A stretch of 49,377 nt of DNA from an uncultured Bacteroidales bacterium. Lineage in GTDB: Bacteria > Bacteroidota > Bacteroidia > Bacteroidales > UBA932. The stretch lies in the NCBI GenBank assembly GCA_900316795.1, contig ONEF01000017.1:1-49377 (forward strand), given 5' to 3'. The notes below the pieces were generated by a model, which saw only the letters and a list, made by a program, of their open reading frames with translations, was not told where the DNA came from and ran no database searches. Positions 24,940-33,867 of the stretch are shown here, in pieces; position 1 is the first letter of the stretch; every line of letters begins with the position of its first letter. Position numbers and translations under genes: made by a program.

Positions 24940-26028
24940 ATGAGTGTTTTCAAAGACAAAACGCTGCTCATCACCGGTGGTACGGGCAGCTTTGGCAATG
25001 CCGTGTTGAACCGTTTTCTGAGGACTGACATCGGGGAAATAAGGATTTTCTCCCGCGATGAGAAGAAGCAGGATGATATGCGGCACGATTTCCAGACCAG
25101 GATGCCGGAGGTGGCGCACAAAGTCAAGTTTTACATCGGCGATGTAAGGAACAAGAGCACGCTCAAATATGCCATGAAAGGTGTGGACTATGTGTTCCAC
25201 GCGGCGGCTCTGAAGCAGGTTCCGAGTTGTGAGTTCTTCCCGATGGAAGCTGTCAAGACCAATGTGATTGGCACGGACAATACGCTTGACGCTGCAATAG
25301 ATGCCGGAGTCAAGTGCGTTATTTGCCTTTCCACGGACAAGGCGGCGTATCCGATTAACGCTATGGGCATTACCAAGGCCATCGAGGAGAAGATTGCAGT
25401 TGCCAAGAGCCGTTACAGCGGGCAGACAAAGATCTGCTGCACAAGGTACGGGAACGTGATGTGTTCCCGCGGTTCTGTTATTCCGCTTTGGATAGACCAG
25501 ATTCGTAAAGGTAACCCGATAACTCTGACCGAGCCTAAGATGACTCGCTTCATTATGAGCCTTGAGGAGGCTGTGGATCTGGTGCTGTTCGCATTTGAGA
25601 ACGGGCAGAACGGTGATATTCTGGTTCAGAAGGCTCCGGCCTGCACCATCCGGACACAGGCTGAGGCGGTATGTGAACTGTTTGCCGCTCAGAGCCGCTT
25701 TGCCGGAGAGCCTGATGCCAAGGAACTTTTGAAGAAAGAGATCAAGGTAATAGGCATCCGCCACGGAGAGAAGATGTACGAGACTCTTCTGACCAAGGAA
25801 GAGTGCGCAAAGGCCGAGGATATGGGCAACTTTTACAGGGTGCCTGCAGATAACCGAGATCTGAATTACGACAAGTATTTCAAGGAAGGTAACGTCAAGC
25901 AGGCAACTATAGAGGAATTCAATTCTGACAATACTCAGCGATTGGATCTGGAAGAAACCAAGGCCAAGATTGCTTCCCTGGAATACATACAGAACGAGCT
26001 CAACGGAGTTCCAAACATTGTGAAGTAA
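24940..26028 (+). CDS. capE: UDP-GlcNAc 4,6-dehydratase/5-epimerase (CapE/FnlA type)
   Basis: The 362-residue extended SDR has the NAD-binding GGTGSFG (13-19), AAALKQVPSCEF, the active-site region STDKAAYPINAMGITK (131-146) and CCTRYGNVMCSRGSVIP. The sequence LKQVPSCEFFPMEAV is characteristic of the CapE/FlaA1/PseB group. Together with CapF and CapG downstream it should start UDP-L-FucNAc synthesis by dehydrating and epimerising UDP-GlcNAc. The C-terminal VPADNRDLNYDKYF segment is shared with FnlA-type enzymes. It starts right after the recombination scar, and no promoter is obvious. Confidence 0.9.
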   Translation: MSVFKDKTLLITGGTGSFGNAVLNRFLRTDIGEIRIFSRDEKKQDDMRHDFQTRMPEVAHKVKFYIGDVRNKSTLKYAMKGVDYVFHAAALKQVPSCEFFPMEAVKTNVIGTDNTLDAAIDAGVKCVICLSTDKAAYPINAMGITKAIEEKIAVAKSRYSGQTKICCTRYGNVMCSRGSVIPLWIDQIRKGNPITLTEPKMTRFIMSLEEAVDLVLFAFENGQNGDILVQKAPACTIRTQAEAVCELFAAQSRFAGEPDAKELLKKEIKVIGIRHGEKMYETLLTKEECAKAEDMGNFYRVPADNRDLNYDKYFKEGNVKQATIEEFNSDNTQRLDLEETKAKIASLEYIQNELNGVPNIVK

Positions 26029-26084
26029 GACAATTACAATGGCGCTTGAGGTGTAAATGCAAATGAACTTGGATAAATAGCAGA

Positions 26085-27362
26085 ATGAAGATATTGATAA
26101 CCGGAGCAAAGGGGTTTGTGGGAAAGAACCTTTGCGCTCAACTTAAGAACATAAGAGACGGCAAGGCAAGATGTTACGGCATAGGCCCAAAGGGTTCAAG
26201 AGCTGTAATTTCTGGTGCGGGATCCCCATCCATAGTGGAGGTGAGCGGAGCCGAATCTGCTCTTTCCATAGATGAAATCTTTGAGTACGACCTTGATTCT
26301 ACTCCTGAGCAGCTGGACCGGTGGTGTGCCGAGGCGGACTTCGTGTTCAACCTGGCAGGAGTGAACAGGCCAAAAGACCAGTCTGAGTTCATGGCCGGGA
26401 ACTTCGGGTTTGCTTCCACTCTGCTGGATGCCTTGAAAAAGCACGGGAACAAATGCCCTGTGATGCTGTCATCATCCCAGCAGGCGAGTTTGACAGGAAG
26501 GTTCGGCAACTCGGAGTATGGCCGCAGCAAGAAAGCCGGTGAGGACCTGTTTCTGAACTACGGCATTGAGACTGGGGCAAAAGTATTGGTTTACAGGTTC
26601 CCGAACCTCTTCGGAAAGTGGTGCCGCCCAAACTACAACAGCGCAGTGGCCACGTTCTGCAACGCCTTTGCCAATGATTTGCCTTATACTGTCAATGACC
26701 CGACCGTTGAGTTGGAGCTGCTTTACATAGATGACCTTGTAGATGAGATGATTGCCTGCCTCCGTGGAGAAGAGCACAGGTGCGAGTTCGACGGCCTGGG
26801 AGTTTTCCCTTCAGAGAAGGGGAGGTATTGCTATGTTCCGGTCACCCATAAGGCTACACTTGGAGAGATTGTGGATCTTCTTCAGCGATTTGAGGAGCAG
26901 CGCAAAACGCTGGTTATGCCTGAGATTCCTTCCGGAAGCTTTGCCAAGAAGCTCTACAGCACTTTCCTTTCATACCTGCCTGCTTCCAAGACGGCCTTTG
27001 ACCTCAAGATGAACGTAGATGACCGCGGCAGCTTTACCGAGCTTCTGAAGACGCTCAACTGCGGGCAGTTCAGCGTGAACGTCTCCAAGCCTGGCATCAC
27101 CAAAGGGCAGCACTGGCACAACACCAAGTGGGAGTTTTTCATTGTTGTAAGCGGAACGGCACTCATCCAGGAACGCAAGATCGGGGCTGAGGAAGTGATG
27201 GAGTTCAAGGTATCCGGGGAGAAGATCCAGGCCGTGCACATGCTTCCTGGCTACACGCACAACATCATCAACCTGTCTGATACAGAGCCCCTCGTAACGC
27301 TTATGTGGGCCAACGAGCAGTTTGACCCCTCCAAACCGGACACATACTTTGAACCAGTATAA
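26085..27362 (+). CDS. capF: CapF-like bifunctional reductase/epimerase
   Basis: The 425-residue protein combines an N-terminal SDR domain (TGAKGFVGKNL, FNLAGVNRPKDQSEF, SSSQQASLTGRFGNSEYG, VYRFPNLFGKWCRPNYNSAV) with a C-terminal cupin (KGQHWHNTKWEFFIVVSG, HMLPGYTHNI). This is the CapF layout, which epimerises C3 and reduces C4 of the CapE product. Between ENIRDG-like residues and SIDEIFEYDLDST there is a Ser/Gly/Val-rich insertion of about 25 residues (26178-26270) that I do not expect in CapF. It lies 57 bases after capE. Confidence 0.92.
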   Translation: MKILITGAKGFVGKNLCAQLKNIRDGKARCYGIGPKGSRAVISGAGSPSIVEVSGAESALSIDEIFEYDLDSTPEQLDRWCAEADFVFNLAGVNRPKDQSEFMAGNFGFASTLLDALKKHGNKCPVMLSSSQQASLTGRFGNSEYGRSKKAGEDLFLNYGIETGAKVLVYRFPNLFGKWCRPNYNSAVATFCNAFANDLPYTVNDPTVELELLYIDDLVDEMIACLRGEEHRCEFDGLGVFPSEKGRYCYVPVTHKATLGEIVDLLQRFEEQRKTLVMPEIPSGSFAKKLYSTFLSYLPASKTAFDLKMNVDDRGSFTELLKTLNCGQFSVNVSKPGITKGQHWHNTKWEFFIVVSGTALIQERKIGAEEVMEFKVSGEKIQAVHMLPGYTHNIINLSDTEPLVTLMWANEQFDPSKPDTYFEPV

Positions 27363-27372
27363 ACATTTTCTT

Positions 27373-27403
27373 TTGCTGGATTTATTTTTGTTAGTATATT
27401 TGC
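27373..27403 (+). promoter_or_regulatory. Bacteroidales promoter of the orphan 2TM gene
   Basis: TTTG at 27373-27376, a 19-base spacer and TATATTTG at 27396-27403 match the Bacteroidales -33/-7 consensus exactly. The start codon of the orphan gene is at 27464. Confidence 0.75.
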
Positions 27404-27463
27404 TATGTGTTAATAAATAACAAATTTTGACTATAGAAGTATGGGAACTGACGCTTAATTTTT

Positions 27464-28216
27464 ATGAAAACGATTTTGGGTAGTATTTGGAAGTGGATTG
27501 GTGTTGTTGCTACTATCTCTTCGATTTTAGGGCTCTTTTTATCTTTTTTGTCCGATGACAAATCAGTAAAAGTGGCTCTTTTTGTTTTTTGTGTAGTTTT
27601 GATTGTAATCCTTATTGGGGTTATACTTACATTAAATAGGTTAATAAAGCAAAATTTTCCTGAGCCTTACGAAAAAATATCTTCCTTTTATGAGTTTAAA
27701 TCTGATGATGGCAAAAAATCGGTTTTTGAAATGTATCGGCTTATTCAGTGCAAGCGTGCTGTATTAACTCATATTGATTATAAGTTTAAATGGAGTGGAA
27801 CCAAGAAACCGAAGCTATCTTCTAATAGTCAGGAACTGCGCAATACTACATTTCTGGAAGACTTGAATGTATGGGATAAATGTGAGATTCACTTCAAAAC
27901 CCCACTAACTTACAATGAAAGTACGGTCGTTCATATTAGAACCGACAATGATGATTATGATGGTAAGGCAGAACCATTTATTTCCACACGTTTAGATTCT
28001 CCAATAAAGATCATGCAGTATAAGGTTCTATTATCTTATAAAGATGATACTTTTTCAGAGGATGCGGTCTTTGAGAGAAAGCCTATAGACGCTGATGTAG
28101 ATTCAGGGTGGGAATATCTAGCTTCGATACCTTTCGAGTCAAAATACAAGCAGTATCAATATGTTATAGTAGCACCGGAACCCGGTTACATATATAAGAT
28201 ACGATGGATTAAGTGA
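27464..28216 (+). CDS. Orphan protein with two N-terminal TM segments
   Basis: The 250-residue protein has two predicted transmembrane helices (about residues 8-28 and 36-58) and a polar domain of about 190 residues after them, with no motif I recognise. It sits between capF and capG, where those genes are usually adjacent, has its own strong promoter and is AT-rich compared with its neighbours. This is the pattern of an inserted cargo gene. A membrane-anchored defence effector or a polysaccharide-control protein are both possible; neither is shown. Its stop overlaps the possible GTG start of the next frame, while the true capG ATG is at 28228. Confidence 0.7.
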   Translation: MKTILGSIWKWIGVVATISSILGLFLSFLSDDKSVKVALFVFCVVLIVILIGVILTLNRLIKQNFPEPYEKISSFYEFKSDDGKKSVFEMYRLIQCKRAVLTHIDYKFKWSGTKKPKLSSNSQELRNTTFLEDLNVWDKCEIHFKTPLTYNESTVVHIRTDNDDYDGKAEPFISTRLDSPIKIMQYKVLLSYKDDTFSEDAVFERKPIDADVDSGWEYLASIPFESKYKQYQYVIVAPEPGYIYKIRWIK

Positions 28217-28227
28217 TTATTAATATT

Positions 28228-29463
28228 ATGGATTACAGTAAGGTCTCTTTTGCAAATAACGGCAAGCTCAAGCTCTTGATAATTGTAGGTACGCGTCCTG
28301 AGATTATCCGTCTTGCAGCGGTAATCAACAAATGCAGGAAGTATTTCGATTGCCTTCTGGCACATACGGGCCAGAACTATGACTATAACCTCAACGGGGT
28401 GTTTTTCAAGGACTTGAAACTTGCGGACCCAGATGTTTATCTGGATGCCGTAGGGGCTGATCTTGGAGAAACGATGGGTAACATCATAGCAAAGAGCTAC
28501 CAGCTGATGGTGGAAGTCAAGCCGGATGCCGTGCTTGTTTTGGGAGATACCAACTCCTGCCTGAGTGTAATCGGTGCCAAGAGGCTTCATATCCCTATCT
28601 TCCACATGGAAGCCGGCAACCGCTGCAAGGATGAATGCCTGCCGGAGGAGACTAACCGCAGGATTGTGGATATCATCAGCGATGTCAACCTGGCTTATTC
28701 CGAGCATGCCCGCCGTTATCTGGCAGACTGCGGCCTTCCTAAAGAGCGTACCTATGTGACAGGCAGTCCGATGGCTGAGGTCCTCCACAACAACCTCTCT
28801 GAAATTGAGGCTAGCGATATATTCAACAGGCTGAATGCCAAACTGTCCGAGGATCCAAAGTACTCCGGCCTGCATCTTGAGAAAGGGAAATACATTCTGC
28901 TTTCCGCCCATCGCGAAGAAAATATAGACACCGAGAAAAATTTCCTTTCCCTTTTCTCAGCGATAAATGCTATGGCTGAGAAATACGATATGCCGATACT
29001 CTACAGCTGCCATCCTCGTTCCAGGAAGAGGCTTGAGGCTGCTGCCATCGCGGAAGACCCGGCCAAGAGGTTTGTTTTGGACAGACGCGTCATCCAGCAT
29101 GAACCCCTGGGCTTTCACGATTACAACTGTCTTCAGATGAATGCTTTTGCTGTGGTTTCTGATTCCGGCACTCTGCCTGAGGAGAGCAGTTTCTTCACTT
29201 CAGTAGGGCATCCTTTCCCGGCTGTCTGCATTCGTACTTCAACCGAAAGGCCTGAGGCGTTGGACAAAGGCTGCTTCTTCATTGCCGGCATAGACGAAAA
29301 GAGCCTTCTACAGGCTGTGGATACAGCGGTTTCCATGAATAAAGCTGGAGACCACGGCATTCCTGTACCGGACTATGTGGATGAAAACGTTTCCACCAAG
29401 GTGGTGAAAATCATCCAGAGCTACACCGGCATCGTCAACAAGATGGTATGGAGAAAGTTCTAA
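28228..29463 (+). CDS. capG: Non-hydrolysing UDP-sugar 2-epimerase (CapG/FnlC type)
   Basis: The 411-residue protein starts at the ATG at 28228, since a GTG at 28213 lies in the preceding gene. It has IIVGTRPEIIRLAAV (18-32), AHTGQNYDYNLNGVF, VLVLGDTNSCL, FHMEAGNRCKDECLPEETNRR and SDSGTLPEESSFF, the standard WecB/CapG pattern. It completes UDP-L-FucNAc synthesis by C2 epimerisation of the CapE/CapF product. It is followed directly by a strong terminator, so it is the last gene of the capE-capF-capG group. Confidence 0.92.
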   Translation: MDYSKVSFANNGKLKLLIIVGTRPEIIRLAAVINKCRKYFDCLLAHTGQNYDYNLNGVFFKDLKLADPDVYLDAVGADLGETMGNIIAKSYQLMVEVKPDAVLVLGDTNSCLSVIGAKRLHIPIFHMEAGNRCKDECLPEETNRRIVDIISDVNLAYSEHARRYLADCGLPKERTYVTGSPMAEVLHNNLSEIEASDIFNRLNAKLSEDPKYSGLHLEKGKYILLSAHREENIDTEKNFLSLFSAINAMAEKYDMPILYSCHPRSRKRLEAAAIAEDPAKRFVLDRRVIQHEPLGFHDYNCLQMNAFAVVSDSGTLPEESSFFTSVGHPFPAVCIRTSTERPEALDKGCFFIAGIDEKSLLQAVDTAVSMNKAGDHGIPVPDYVDENVSTKVVKIIQSYTGIVNKMVWRKF

Positions 29464-29469
29464 TGGCTT

Positions 29470-29492
29470 AAGGGGCGTCAGCGCCCCTTTTT
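29470..29492 (+). terminator. Rho-independent terminator after capG
   Basis: An 8-bp perfect stem AAGGGGCG/CGCCCCTT encloses a TCAG loop (29470-29489) and is followed by more Ts before G. It lies seven bases after the capG stop and 12 before the next start codon. Confidence 0.88.
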
Positions 29493-29503
29493 GTTTTGTG
29501 GCT

Positions 29504-30769
29504 ATGGAAAGTAAATCATCGTTGAGCGAGGAAGTTATAAGGTCTTACTTGTCCTTGGTGCGCTTGGGAATCGGGCATAAGGCGGAAATTCCTGAAACTG
29601 TTGACTGGCACGCCGTGAGGAATCTTGCTTCAAAGCAGGGCCTGGCTGCCATTGTTTTGGATGGAGTCAAGCGTCTGATGGAATCTGCTCAGACGATTTC
29701 AGCATCTGAAACAGGCTCTTCTGTTTCTGGGGTTGAAGATGTTGTTACAACTCAGAGAGTTGCTTCAGAAGCATTGAAGGGCTTGGACTTGGACTTGAAA
29801 CTGGACTGGATGGGAGAAAGCGTTGTAATGTATGAGCAGCGCTATGAACAGTACCGCAGAGCTATAGCGAATCTTGCCGGGTACTATAATTCACGCGGTT
29901 TCAAGATGATGATTCTCAAGGGCTATGGTCTTAGCCTGAACTATCCTGTTCCAAGCCATAGGCCATGTGGCGACATAGATATTTGGCAGTTTGGACAATT
30001 CAGAGAGGCGGATGCAACCTTGAGCCGGGAGAAGGGCATCAAGATAGACAACAGTCATCATCACCATACAGTTTTCCAGATGGATGGTTTTCTGGTGGAA
30101 AATCATTATGACATTGTGAACGTTCATGTTTATAAAGCTAACGCTGAGTTGGAGAAGTCTTTCAAGGCAATGGCTATGGATGATTCGCATTTCATTGATT
30201 TATCTGAATATGACTGTTCCCAGCCGAAGGTTCCTGAAGCGGGGAAATCAAGAGTTTACCTTCCATCCGCAAACCTTCATGCTCTATTCCAGCTTAAACA
30301 TTGTATAAGCCATTTTGCTTCTACTGAGATTACGCTTAGGCATGTTCTGGACTGGGCATTTTTTGTGGAGAAGCATAGTTCAGAAATTGACTGGAAATGG
30401 CTTGTGGAGACATTGAGGAGGTTCAAGATGCTGGAGTTCTTCAATTACCTGAATTCTGTTTGCGTAGAAGATCTGGGTTTTGATGCAGGAATGTTTGCAA
30501 CGGCAAATGAAGCTTTGAATGAGATTGCATCGTGCAGAGGTTCTGTACCTTCCTTTGATAGGGAGCTTAAGGAGAGGGTCCTTGGGGATATGATTGCCCC
30601 GGAGTTTGCAGAAAAGGCATCTCAAGGCAATGTGTTCAAAAGAGTGGCGTTCAAATACCGTCGTTGGCAGGCCAACGCCTGGAAGCAGAGGCTCTGTTAC
30701 TCAGACAACCGGTTTGTGGCGTTCTGGAAGTCTGTCTGGGCGCACATTCTGAAACCATCCTCAATCTAA
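29504..30769 (+). CDS. PF14907-type nucleotidyltransferase-fold protein
   Basis: I chose the ATG at 29504 (421 residues); a GTG two codons upstream is also in frame. The core LKGYGLSLNYPVPSHRPCGDIDI (split: LKGYGLSL then HRPCGDIDI, about 138-160) is the Gx(n)GDxD nucleotidyltransferase signature of uncharacterised family PF14907. HCISHFASTEITLRHVLDWAFF and the C-terminal helices match as well. Residues about 62-105 are a Ser/Thr/Val-rich insertion. The family is often found in polysaccharide clusters, with no known reaction. A paralogue is at 44902. The stop is followed by a bidirectional terminator facing the hydrolase genes. Confidence 0.82.
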   Translation: MESKSSLSEEVIRSYLSLVRLGIGHKAEIPETVDWHAVRNLASKQGLAAIVLDGVKRLMESAQTISASETGSSVSGVEDVVTTQRVASEALKGLDLDLKLDWMGESVVMYEQRYEQYRRAIANLAGYYNSRGFKMMILKGYGLSLNYPVPSHRPCGDIDIWQFGQFREADATLSREKGIKIDNSHHHHTVFQMDGFLVENHYDIVNVHVYKANAELEKSFKAMAMDDSHFIDLSEYDCSQPKVPEAGKSRVYLPSANLHALFQLKHCISHFASTEITLRHVLDWAFFVEKHSSEIDWKWLVETLRRFKMLEFFNYLNSVCVEDLGFDAGMFATANEALNEIASCRGSVPSFDRELKERVLGDMIAPEFAEKASQGNVFKRVAFKYRRWQANAWKQRLCYSDNRFVAFWKSVWAHILKPSSI

Positions 30770-30827
30770 TCACGGATGGTGTACGGGATATGGGATTAGG
30801 CATGTAGCCTATTATAATGAATAAGTT

Positions 30828-30858
30828 AAGGCCAGCGAATCAGTCCGCTGGCCTTTTT
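30828..30858. terminator. Bidirectional terminator between convergent genes
   Basis: The 10-bp perfect stem AAGGCCAGCG/CGCTGGCCTT (30828-30837 and 30846-30855) has an AATCAGTC loop and is followed by TTT on the plus strand. It separates the PF14907 gene from the minus-strand nucleoside hydrolase, whose stop is a few bases away. Confidence 0.88.
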
Positions 30859-30862
30859 GTTC

Positions 30863-32275
30863 CTAGTGCTGGATTGCCATCAGGCGGATGTACTTGAGGA
30901 CATAGTCTGACCAGCCTTTAGGGCCAGGGTACTGGTAGCGGGCGTTTCCGTTCGGGTCTTCCTTGAAGATGGTCTCGCCGGTAGGGGTGAGGGTTACGAA
31001 GCCTCTCGGGGAGAGCTTGTAGAAGACCTCGTCTCCTTCAACGGCGTTGATGACGGCAAGAGGATCCCACATCTTCTGGAACTTGTCTTCCTGGAGGAAC
31101 TGGTAGATCCACTTGATTGGATGAGAGTCTGTCCAATTGAGGTCAGAGATGACTTCCGCGGCGCTATAGTACAGAGGGTCACCGACTTCGCCAGGTGAGA
31201 ACACCATGTCAATGTCTTTTGGCATTAGCTCGAAGAACTTGAGGGAGTAGCCTATGGCGGCGGTGAAGTTGTAGTCGTGCTCAAAGGAATCGCCGAATAC
31301 TCCGCCCATCATATAGATGTTCTTGACTTTCTTGGCCACAAGATCCACTCCGGTAAGAGGGGAATACTCGTCCGGTTCGGACTGGAGGAGTTGGGAAAGG
31401 CAGGTCACGAAGCCTACTGAGGCTATTGTCACCGATTTGTCAGGCTGGGCGGCGAGTATCTTGCGGTAGAGCTTGTAGCCGTCCAGATAGTCTCCCTTGT
31501 CACCGACGCTGCGTTTGAAAAGAGGCTTGCCGTCCGTGCTTCGGGCGTAGGCCATGTTGTGGTACGGGATGAAGATGCGAGGGTCTTTCACTCCGCTCTT
31601 TTCCAGGCCGATAGGGATGTCAGGGTAACCATAGTAGTTGTTCATCACGTCAACCGCGTCTGCGTTGGCTCGGTCCATACGGTCAACGATTACTCCCAGC
31701 AGGGTGCAGCGCTTCATGTCCATATAGCGGTAAAGCATCATGAGGGCGAAGAGGTCGTCCGTGGAGGAGCCCATATCGCAGTCGTATATGATGCGGATGT
31801 CTTTCTGCTCGTAGTTGGAGAGGACGTTGATGTCTTTTTTTGCGTCATATACGGTATGCTGGCCGTTGTCTCTGGCGAACTGGACGGCAGCTGCCAGGCT
31901 GTCTTCCGGGAACCGGCGGTTGCTGTCGAAGTAATAGAGGCCGGTATCAGGATCCCTCCATCCGCCGACTATGTTTCCGTGGGCGTGGGCGTGTTTGAGG
32001 ACCTTGCGCAAAGACTTGCGGCTGAAGCTGTTCTGGGTTTCCTTGTAGGACACGTATAGCCCTTCTTTCGGGTGGCTGAGGGTATTGAGGTCAAACGTGA
32101 ATCCTTCTGGGTAGCTTTTTCCCATTGCCCAGATGTAAGTTGCAAGGTCTTTGTCGGAAAGGCCTTCTTTTATATATGCAGGTGTGTCTTTGCTCGGCGA
32201 TGAGCTTTCCGCGCTCTGGCAGAAGGCTGTGGCAGAGATGATTATCGCTGAGAAAAGCAGTATTATGCGTTTCAT
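30863..32275 (-). CDS. Secreted nucleoside-hydrolase-like protein, copy 1
   Basis: The 470-residue protein has an N-terminal signal peptide (MKRIILLFSAIIISATAFCQ). A region of about 110 residues (YKETQNSFSRKSLRKVLKHA, VGGWRDPDTGLYYFDSN, AVQFARDNGQHTVYD) precedes the IUNH core. The core begins at IIYDCDMGSSTDDLFALMML (163-182), with the Asp cluster that binds calcium and ribose in nucleoside hydrolases, and continues with VTIASVGFVTCLSQLL and MMGGVFGD. It would hydrolyse a nucleoside N-glycosidic bond, or a related ribosyl substrate, in the periplasm. It follows its paralogue by 33 bases, so the two form an operon read leftward. The convergent terminator lies at its 3' end. Confidence 0.88.
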   Translation of the reverse strand: MKRIILLFSAIIISATAFCQSAESSSPSKDTPAYIKEGLSDKDLATYIWAMGKSYPEGFTFDLNTLSHPKEGLYVSYKETQNSFSRKSLRKVLKHAHAHGNIVGGWRDPDTGLYYFDSNRRFPEDSLAAAVQFARDNGQHTVYDAKKDINVLSNYEQKDIRIIYDCDMGSSTDDLFALMMLYRYMDMKRCTLLGVIVDRMDRANADAVDVMNNYYGYPDIPIGLEKSGVKDPRIFIPYHNMAYARSTDGKPLFKRSVGDKGDYLDGYKLYRKILAAQPDKSVTIASVGFVTCLSQLLQSEPDEYSPLTGVDLVAKKVKNIYMMGGVFGDSFEHDYNFTAAIGYSLKFFELMPKDIDMVFSPGEVGDPLYYSAAEVISDLNWTDSHPIKWIYQFLQEDKFQKMWDPLAVINAVEGDEVFYKLSPRGFVTLTPTGETIFKEDPNGNARYQYPGPKGWSDYVLKYIRLMAIQH

Positions 32276-32308
32276 TGTTTATAGGATGTTCTGTTGTGAG
32301 TCTTTGGT

Positions 32309-33739
32309 TTAGTGTTGGATAGCCATTGTGCGGATGTACTTGAGGACCAGGTCGCACCAGGTTTTGTCCCCAGGGTACTGGTAGCGGCAGTTGCCGTTAG
32401 GGTCTGCTTTGAAGAGGGTTTCTCCGTTAGGGGTGAGGGTTACAAAGCCTCTTGGAGAGAGCTTGTATAGTGCGTCTCCTTCCACGGCGTTGATGACAGC
32501 TTGAGGGTCCCACATCTTCTGGCCGGTGTCGCAGTTGAGGTACTGGTAAGTCCACTTGATAGGGTGGAGGTCTGTCCAGTTCATATCGCTGATGACGGTT
32601 TCAGGACGATAGTCCAGAGGATCTCCAACCTCGCCAGGGGAGAACACGATGTCCACATCCTTCGGCCAGAGTTCAAAGAACTTGAGAGAGAAGTTGATGG
32701 CGGCCTTGAAGTTGTAGTCCGGCTCAACGGCGTCTCCGAAGACTCCTCCCATAGCGTACAGCTCCTTTACTTTCTTGCGTACAAGTTCAACCCCGTTGAG
32801 TGGGGAATACTCATCAGGCCCACTCTGCAGGAGGCGTGAGAGGGAGGTCACGAAGCCTATTGAGGCAATCGTCACCGATTTGTCTGGAGATTCCGCCAAC
32901 AGCTTGCGGTAGAGCTTGTAGCTTTCCATATAGGTGCCGTCGTCTCCCACGGTGCGCTTGAACATCGGCACTCCGTCCCGTGAGCGGGCGTATGGGAGGT
33001 TATGATAGGTGATGAACACGTGAGGGTTTTCAATTCCTTGGGTCTCAAGGCCGATAGGGATGTCCGGATAGCCGTAGAAGTTGTTCATCACATCTACTAT
33101 GTCCGCGTTCGCCCGTCCCATGCGGTCCACGATCACGCCTATAAGGTTGCAGCGTTTCATGTCCATGTAGCGGTAAAGCATCATCAGGGCGAAAAGGTCG
33201 TCCGTGGAGGAACCCATATCGCAGTCCAGGATTACCCTTATGTCTTTCTGCTCGTAGTTTGTCCAGATGTTGATTCCCTTGGATGCTATATATACGGTGT
33301 GCTGGCCGTTGTCCCTTGCAAACTGGACCGCTGCAGCCAGGCTGTCTTCCGGGAAGATGCGGTTGGAGTCAAAGTAATACTTCCCGTTCTCTGGGTTGTA
33401 CCAGCCGCCTACATAGCCCTGATGCTCACGTGCGTGCTTTACCACTGCCGGGATGCTTTTGCGGTCGAAGCTGTTCTGGGTGGCGGCGTAGGACACCACC
33501 AGGCCCTCCGTAGGCTGGCGCATAGTGCTTATGTCAATTGTAAATCCGTCCGGAAACATCAGCCCCATCGCCCAGATGGCGTTGTAAAGCTCCGTGTCTG
33601 TAAGGTTCAGCTTAGAGGCTGCGGCCTGCTCTGAGGTTGCGTTGCTCTGCGATTGGGCTGTGCTGTTCTGGGCTGAAACCGTGGTTTGTACGAATACTGC
33701 AGCAATCGCTGCAGCAGCAGTCAGAATAAGTTTTTTCAT
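32309..33739 (-). CDS. Secreted nucleoside-hydrolase-like protein, copy 2
   Basis: This 476-residue paralogue of the downstream gene has the same layout: signal peptide (KKLILTAAAAIAAVFVQTTV), a Ser/Gln/Ala-rich linker (about 24-44), the TQNSFDRKS and VGGWYNPENGKYYFDSN region, then DCDMGSSTDDLFALMML (172-188) and YAMGGVFGD. The two proteins share very long identical blocks, so they arose by tandem duplication. It is the promoter-proximal gene of the leftward pair. The duplication suggests dosage or substrate diversification; the substrate is not predictable. Confidence 0.88.
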   Translation of the reverse strand: MKKLILTAAAAIAAVFVQTTVSAQNSTAQSQSNATSEQAAASKLNLTDTELYNAIWAMGLMFPDGFTIDISTMRQPTEGLVVSYAATQNSFDRKSIPAVVKHAREHQGYVGGWYNPENGKYYFDSNRIFPEDSLAAAVQFARDNGQHTVYIASKGINIWTNYEQKDIRVILDCDMGSSTDDLFALMMLYRYMDMKRCNLIGVIVDRMGRANADIVDVMNNFYGYPDIPIGLETQGIENPHVFITYHNLPYARSRDGVPMFKRTVGDDGTYMESYKLYRKLLAESPDKSVTIASIGFVTSLSRLLQSGPDEYSPLNGVELVRKKVKELYAMGGVFGDAVEPDYNFKAAINFSLKFFELWPKDVDIVFSPGEVGDPLDYRPETVISDMNWTDLHPIKWTYQYLNCDTGQKMWDPQAVINAVEGDALYKLSPRGFVTLTPNGETLFKADPNGNCRYQYPGDKTWCDLVLKYIRTMAIQH

Positions 33740-33761
33740 GAGATTCTTTGTTTAAGCTTCC

Positions 33762-33769
33762 CAAAGTTA
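33762..33769 (-). promoter_or_regulatory. -7 element for the nucleoside-hydrolase pair
   Basis: Read on the minus strand the site is TAACTTTG, an exact TAnnTTTG match about 23 bases upstream of the start codon. No clear TTTG box is at the expected distance. Confidence 0.5.
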
Positions 33770-33814
33770 AGAAAAATAATCGCAGTTTCCGGGCGGAGTT
33801 TTACATCTTTCTAA

Positions 33815-33822
33815 TATCTTTG
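33815..33822 (+). promoter_or_regulatory. -7 element for the 152-residue secreted protein
   Basis: TATCTTTG matches TAnnTTTG 45 bases before the ATG at 33868. It is divergent from the hydrolase promoter. A -33 TTTG is not evident. Confidence 0.5.
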
Positions 33823-33867
33823 TTCGCCTGAAAACCAATTGGAGTAAACAAACCCCTGGAGAAACTT

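Noticed and set aside
24895..26109. A 404-codon minus-strand ORF opposite capE
   Set aside because: The plus strand encodes a complete, recognisable CapE, and the antisense frame has no protein-like pattern.
31559..32059. Plus-strand ORFs opposite the nucleoside hydrolases (also at 33002-33634)
   Set aside because: Both are antisense shadows of the paralogues and resemble each other only because the genes are duplicates.
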